Shown here: positions 17,131 to 19,627 of the stretch, in pieces
Position numbering within the stretch: the stretch's first letter is position 1
How the letters are laid out: every line of letters begins with the position of its first letter
The notes under the pieces: model-generated
The model's database searches: none
What the model saw: the letters and a program-made list of their open reading frames with translations, nothing else
What the model was told of the DNA's origin: nothing
Program-made: the position numbers and the translations under genes
Source of the DNA: Ectocarpus siliculosus
Taxonomy: Eukaryota > Sar > Phaeophyceae > Ectocarpales > Ectocarpaceae
DNA: 19,627 nucleotides
Assembly (NCBI GenBank): GCA_000310025.1
Contig: FN648481.1
Location: 163,445-183,071, forward strand
Direction: 5' to 3'

Positions 17131-19464
17131 CATGCGATGACCGATGCTCGTGTATGTAGAGTGGGTCGATGGACATCTGCAGAAGCGGGCGCGTGCCCTT
17201 GTTGTTCATGTCGTAGAATCGATCGGTTTCGCTGTTCCGACCGGTGATGGTCGTTTCTGGTGCTTGTGGCCAAAGGAGACGATACGGTACGGGCCAACAA
17301 ACTCAGTGCGACCACTGTCCCGAGGGTGGACGGGGCTACTACACATGCGCAGAGCGAGATTTGATGCTTGATTTTGTAGGGGGTCAATCCCAACCCCCCA
17401 TCGAGGCATTGTCATTGTGCTTGGTCAACCGGGTGTTGGTTGGAACCTTTTGACCAATGCCTTGCGCCGTAGAATACGTTCCACTTTTCCGTATCGTAGA
17501 TTTATCTTACTTAGTAGGTGGGTATAGCAAGTGGTTCAGGTTAGGCTAGGGGTTGGTGTGATGTGACGTTAGCTGGTCGCGTAACACCTTGGGTGTGCTC
17601 GGGAATGTGGCGGGAGCCACGGCTCTCTTGGAAGCATTTCATGAGCTCTATATAGTGTAGATGACCTCAGTCTCTAGAGGGTAAACCACGGATGTGTGCA
17701 TGTCGTCCGTTTTCGCGTGGAAAGCGTGAATATGAAGAAGCGCCTTCCTCCGTTCATTTGCGTGCGTCCAGGCTGGGACTTGAGCAATCGAGAGCAGCCG
17801 CTTTCGAAAACACACAAAACAGACCAAAGTGTTTGCCCCCTATTTTGCTCCTAGTCCGAGAGAATGATGTGTGTTGTCCCTCTCTCAGTGGCGGTGCACT
17901 CTGACGCCTTCCACCCGGGTTTTCGCGGGTCGGGCAAGGCGGCGACAGGAAACATTCACACAATGCGCCGGACAAGACTAGGCAGAAAAAAACGGGTGCC
18001 CTCAGGATGAACCGTTCACTACTACCCCGGTCATCCTCTGGGAAACGTTTTGAGTCGTGTATGCCTTTGAACATCTACTTCCTCTTTCCAGATTTGTTGC
18101 CGTATGTTCCGTGTGTTCCCGACCGAACCATTTAAGTTTTCCTTCAAACGGCGGAACGAGGGATGTGTACGTTGCCGGCAGCGTTTGCAAAGCGAGGACC
18201 GCATAGCGTCTATCTCCTCCGGCCAAAGCGAGTTGGGTGCTGCAACCCCTTCTTCCTGTGTCTGCCTCCAAACAGCCTTGTTGTGACGACGGCACCAAGC
18301 TCTTCTCTGCAAGCCAAATGACAACGGGTGATTGTGAAAAGAGATGAAACGAAAATCAATGCGGTCCACTTCTCTCTGCCTCTCTAAACCTTTTGGGCAG
18401 ACATTTCAGCGAGCGCGATCCGCCTCCAGCATGAAGGCAGGGAGTCGGTCTGTGCATACAAGCCATGGAAAATACGGTGGCTTGCAGACTTGCTTCTTGT
18501 AAGTAAGTGCTTCGTTCAGCGCAAAAACAAAATCACGAGTCTTCATTGTGCGGCGTGCACACTCACTCTGCACGACAAACTAACTAAAGTAATCGCGCAA
18601 GACCGCCCTCTCTCTAAAAAAAAACAAACAGGTAAAACACGAACAACATGTATGTACCATTATTTTCCACAAAAGAAACAAGAGACCGAGCGCAAGCAAG
18701 CGCACCAAAAAAAATCGCTCGACCTTCTTCGTATATACCAAGCGCTACAAAGACTAGCTGTGATGCCCCGTATTCTGCTGTGATGCCTGCCTTGGGTCGT
18801 TATGGCACACACGTTCAACATATGCGCCGCCAATCTCCGAAACTCACTCGCTATTATTGCAACTCTTGCAACTCTACGAGACGGGGGGCAAGAACCACAA
18901 ACACCAGCCTACTTTTTCAGCGGAATCATTCTGTACGAACCAACAACGCCCCGACGTCGGCATCATGGGGCGCCACCTCCACGACACAATCATGCCAGGC
19001 ACGGAGAACAACACAGCGGTAGAATAAAAAACGGTTCGCCCCACGGCTTCATCCATTTCGAACCTCTCCCTACCTCTTAACCCATCTAGTACGATAGAAT
19101 CTCTCCCTACCTCGCGAAACACTCCACAACGACAGAACGATGCGCAAGATCTTTTTCGATCATGCCCCGTCTCTTCTCCCCTCCCCTCTCCTCCCTTCCC
19201 CCTCCCCAACAGGCCGACAGACGACACATACTTGGCGATTGACGGGGGGGGGGCTCCGTGACAAAGAATCTGGGTGTGGGCAGGGCTCGTAGTAGCCTCT
19301 CTGGCCCCATCCCGCTGAAATGTCGGTCCGACCTACTCCTCCGTTTGTGTTTGGTCTTACAAGCCAACACCAGACCATGGACAAAGCGGGTATGTCGCGA
19401 GCGATCACACGCTTTCTCCTCCAAAGCGAAGGATGGGGTACACCTCACATCGTCATCGGTCAAG
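17131..19464. other. Distal region without a recognised gene
   Basis: About 2.3 kb. On the minus strand 17206-17415 includes the peptide TEFVGPYRIVSFGHK, reminiscent of the end of retroviral-type integrases, and 18002-18298 includes LQTLPATYTSLVPPFE, reminiscent of copia-type Gag. Both are short, in different frames and unsupported by neighbouring domains. Other open frames on both strands overlap each other. Bases 19145-19210 are pyrimidine-rich. No RNA genes seen. Confidence 0.45.
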
Positions 19465-19627
19465 CGGGGGGGGGGGGGGGGGAAACCAACAAAAGGCCTT
19501 CCAAAACAAAAAAAAAAAAAAAAAAAAGGGGGGGTTTTTCAACCAAAGGGGGCCAACCCCCCGGCAAAAAAAAGGGTTTTCCCCCCCCCAAGTCCCCGGT
19601 TTCTTCAAAAAATTAACCCCGGCGGGG
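19465..19627. other. Low-quality contig end
   Basis: Starts with a run of about 17 G bases, then 20 A bases, then many doubled or stretched homopolymers (GGGGGGG TTTTT, AAAAAAAA GGG TTTT CCCCCCCC). Almost every base is repeated, as in over-called read tails. It should not be annotated as biology. Confidence 0.85.

Noticed and set aside
17206-17415. Minus-strand FVGPYRIV peptide resembling an integrase C-terminal motif
   Set aside because: Only about eight residues resemble the motif, no catalytic integrase or RT sequence flanks it, and the frame ends soon after.
1746-17660. 13-mer CTATATAGTGTAG shared at about 1747 and 17647
   Set aside because: Several 13-mer coincidences are expected in 20 kb and the flanks do not match.
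14206-17998. AAAAAAACGGGTGCC shared at about 14215 and 17985
   Set aside because: Mostly a poly-A run plus seven bases; flanking similarity is too short to call a repeat.
18002-18298. Minus-strand LQTLPATYTSLV peptide resembling copia-type Gag
   Set aside because: Single short match, no zinc knuckle, protease or LTR found; kept only as a weak hint.

Overview
The window looks like one contig from a eukaryotic nuclear genome, most likely a photosynthetic stramenopile such as a brown alga. Three things point that way: a plastid-type ATP/ADP (nucleotide) transporter gene in eleven recognisable exons, GT-AG introns of about 0.4-1.1 kb rich in CTG/GTT microsatellites, and abundant degenerate transposable elements. 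No database search was possible, so the lineage is an inference. Both ends (about 1-90 and 19465-19627) consist of inflated homopolymers typical of poor read ends.

Layout. 1-763: no recognised gene. 764-1638 and 5397-7577: two copies, in opposite orientation, of a TIR-type DNA element studded with an 18-nt motif. The second copy has a 29-bp perfect terminal inverted repeat flanked by TA and is interrupted by a 5'-truncated, frameshifted non-LTR retrotransposon (RT C-terminus plus zinc knuckle) ending in a poly-C tail. Removing the retrotransposon leaves an element of about 0.92 kb, close to the 0.87 kb of the first copy. Between them (1639-5396) I see no convincing gene, but there is one copy of a short dispersed repeat and a diverged MITE.

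8257-16976 (+): the only clear host gene, an NTT/TLC-family nucleotide translocase. Its spliced frame is intact from about 8259 to the stop at 16974-16976 (620 codons in the part I can read). The N-terminus is unresolved: the first recognisable exon has no upstream in-frame ATG. The introns hold a second MITE of the same family (11522-11735), a second copy of the dispersed repeat (14561-14641), a minus-strand retroelement tail matching that of the 6.3-7.5 kb retrotransposon (15367-15409), and a tandem duplication beside one splice acceptor.

16977-19464: no recognised gene, only weak and possibly chance retroelement-like peptides on the minus strand.

The window does not show a new multi-gene system. 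Its most interesting content is the nested TIR element/retrotransposon structure, the long inverted arms, and the shared poly-C 3' tail.
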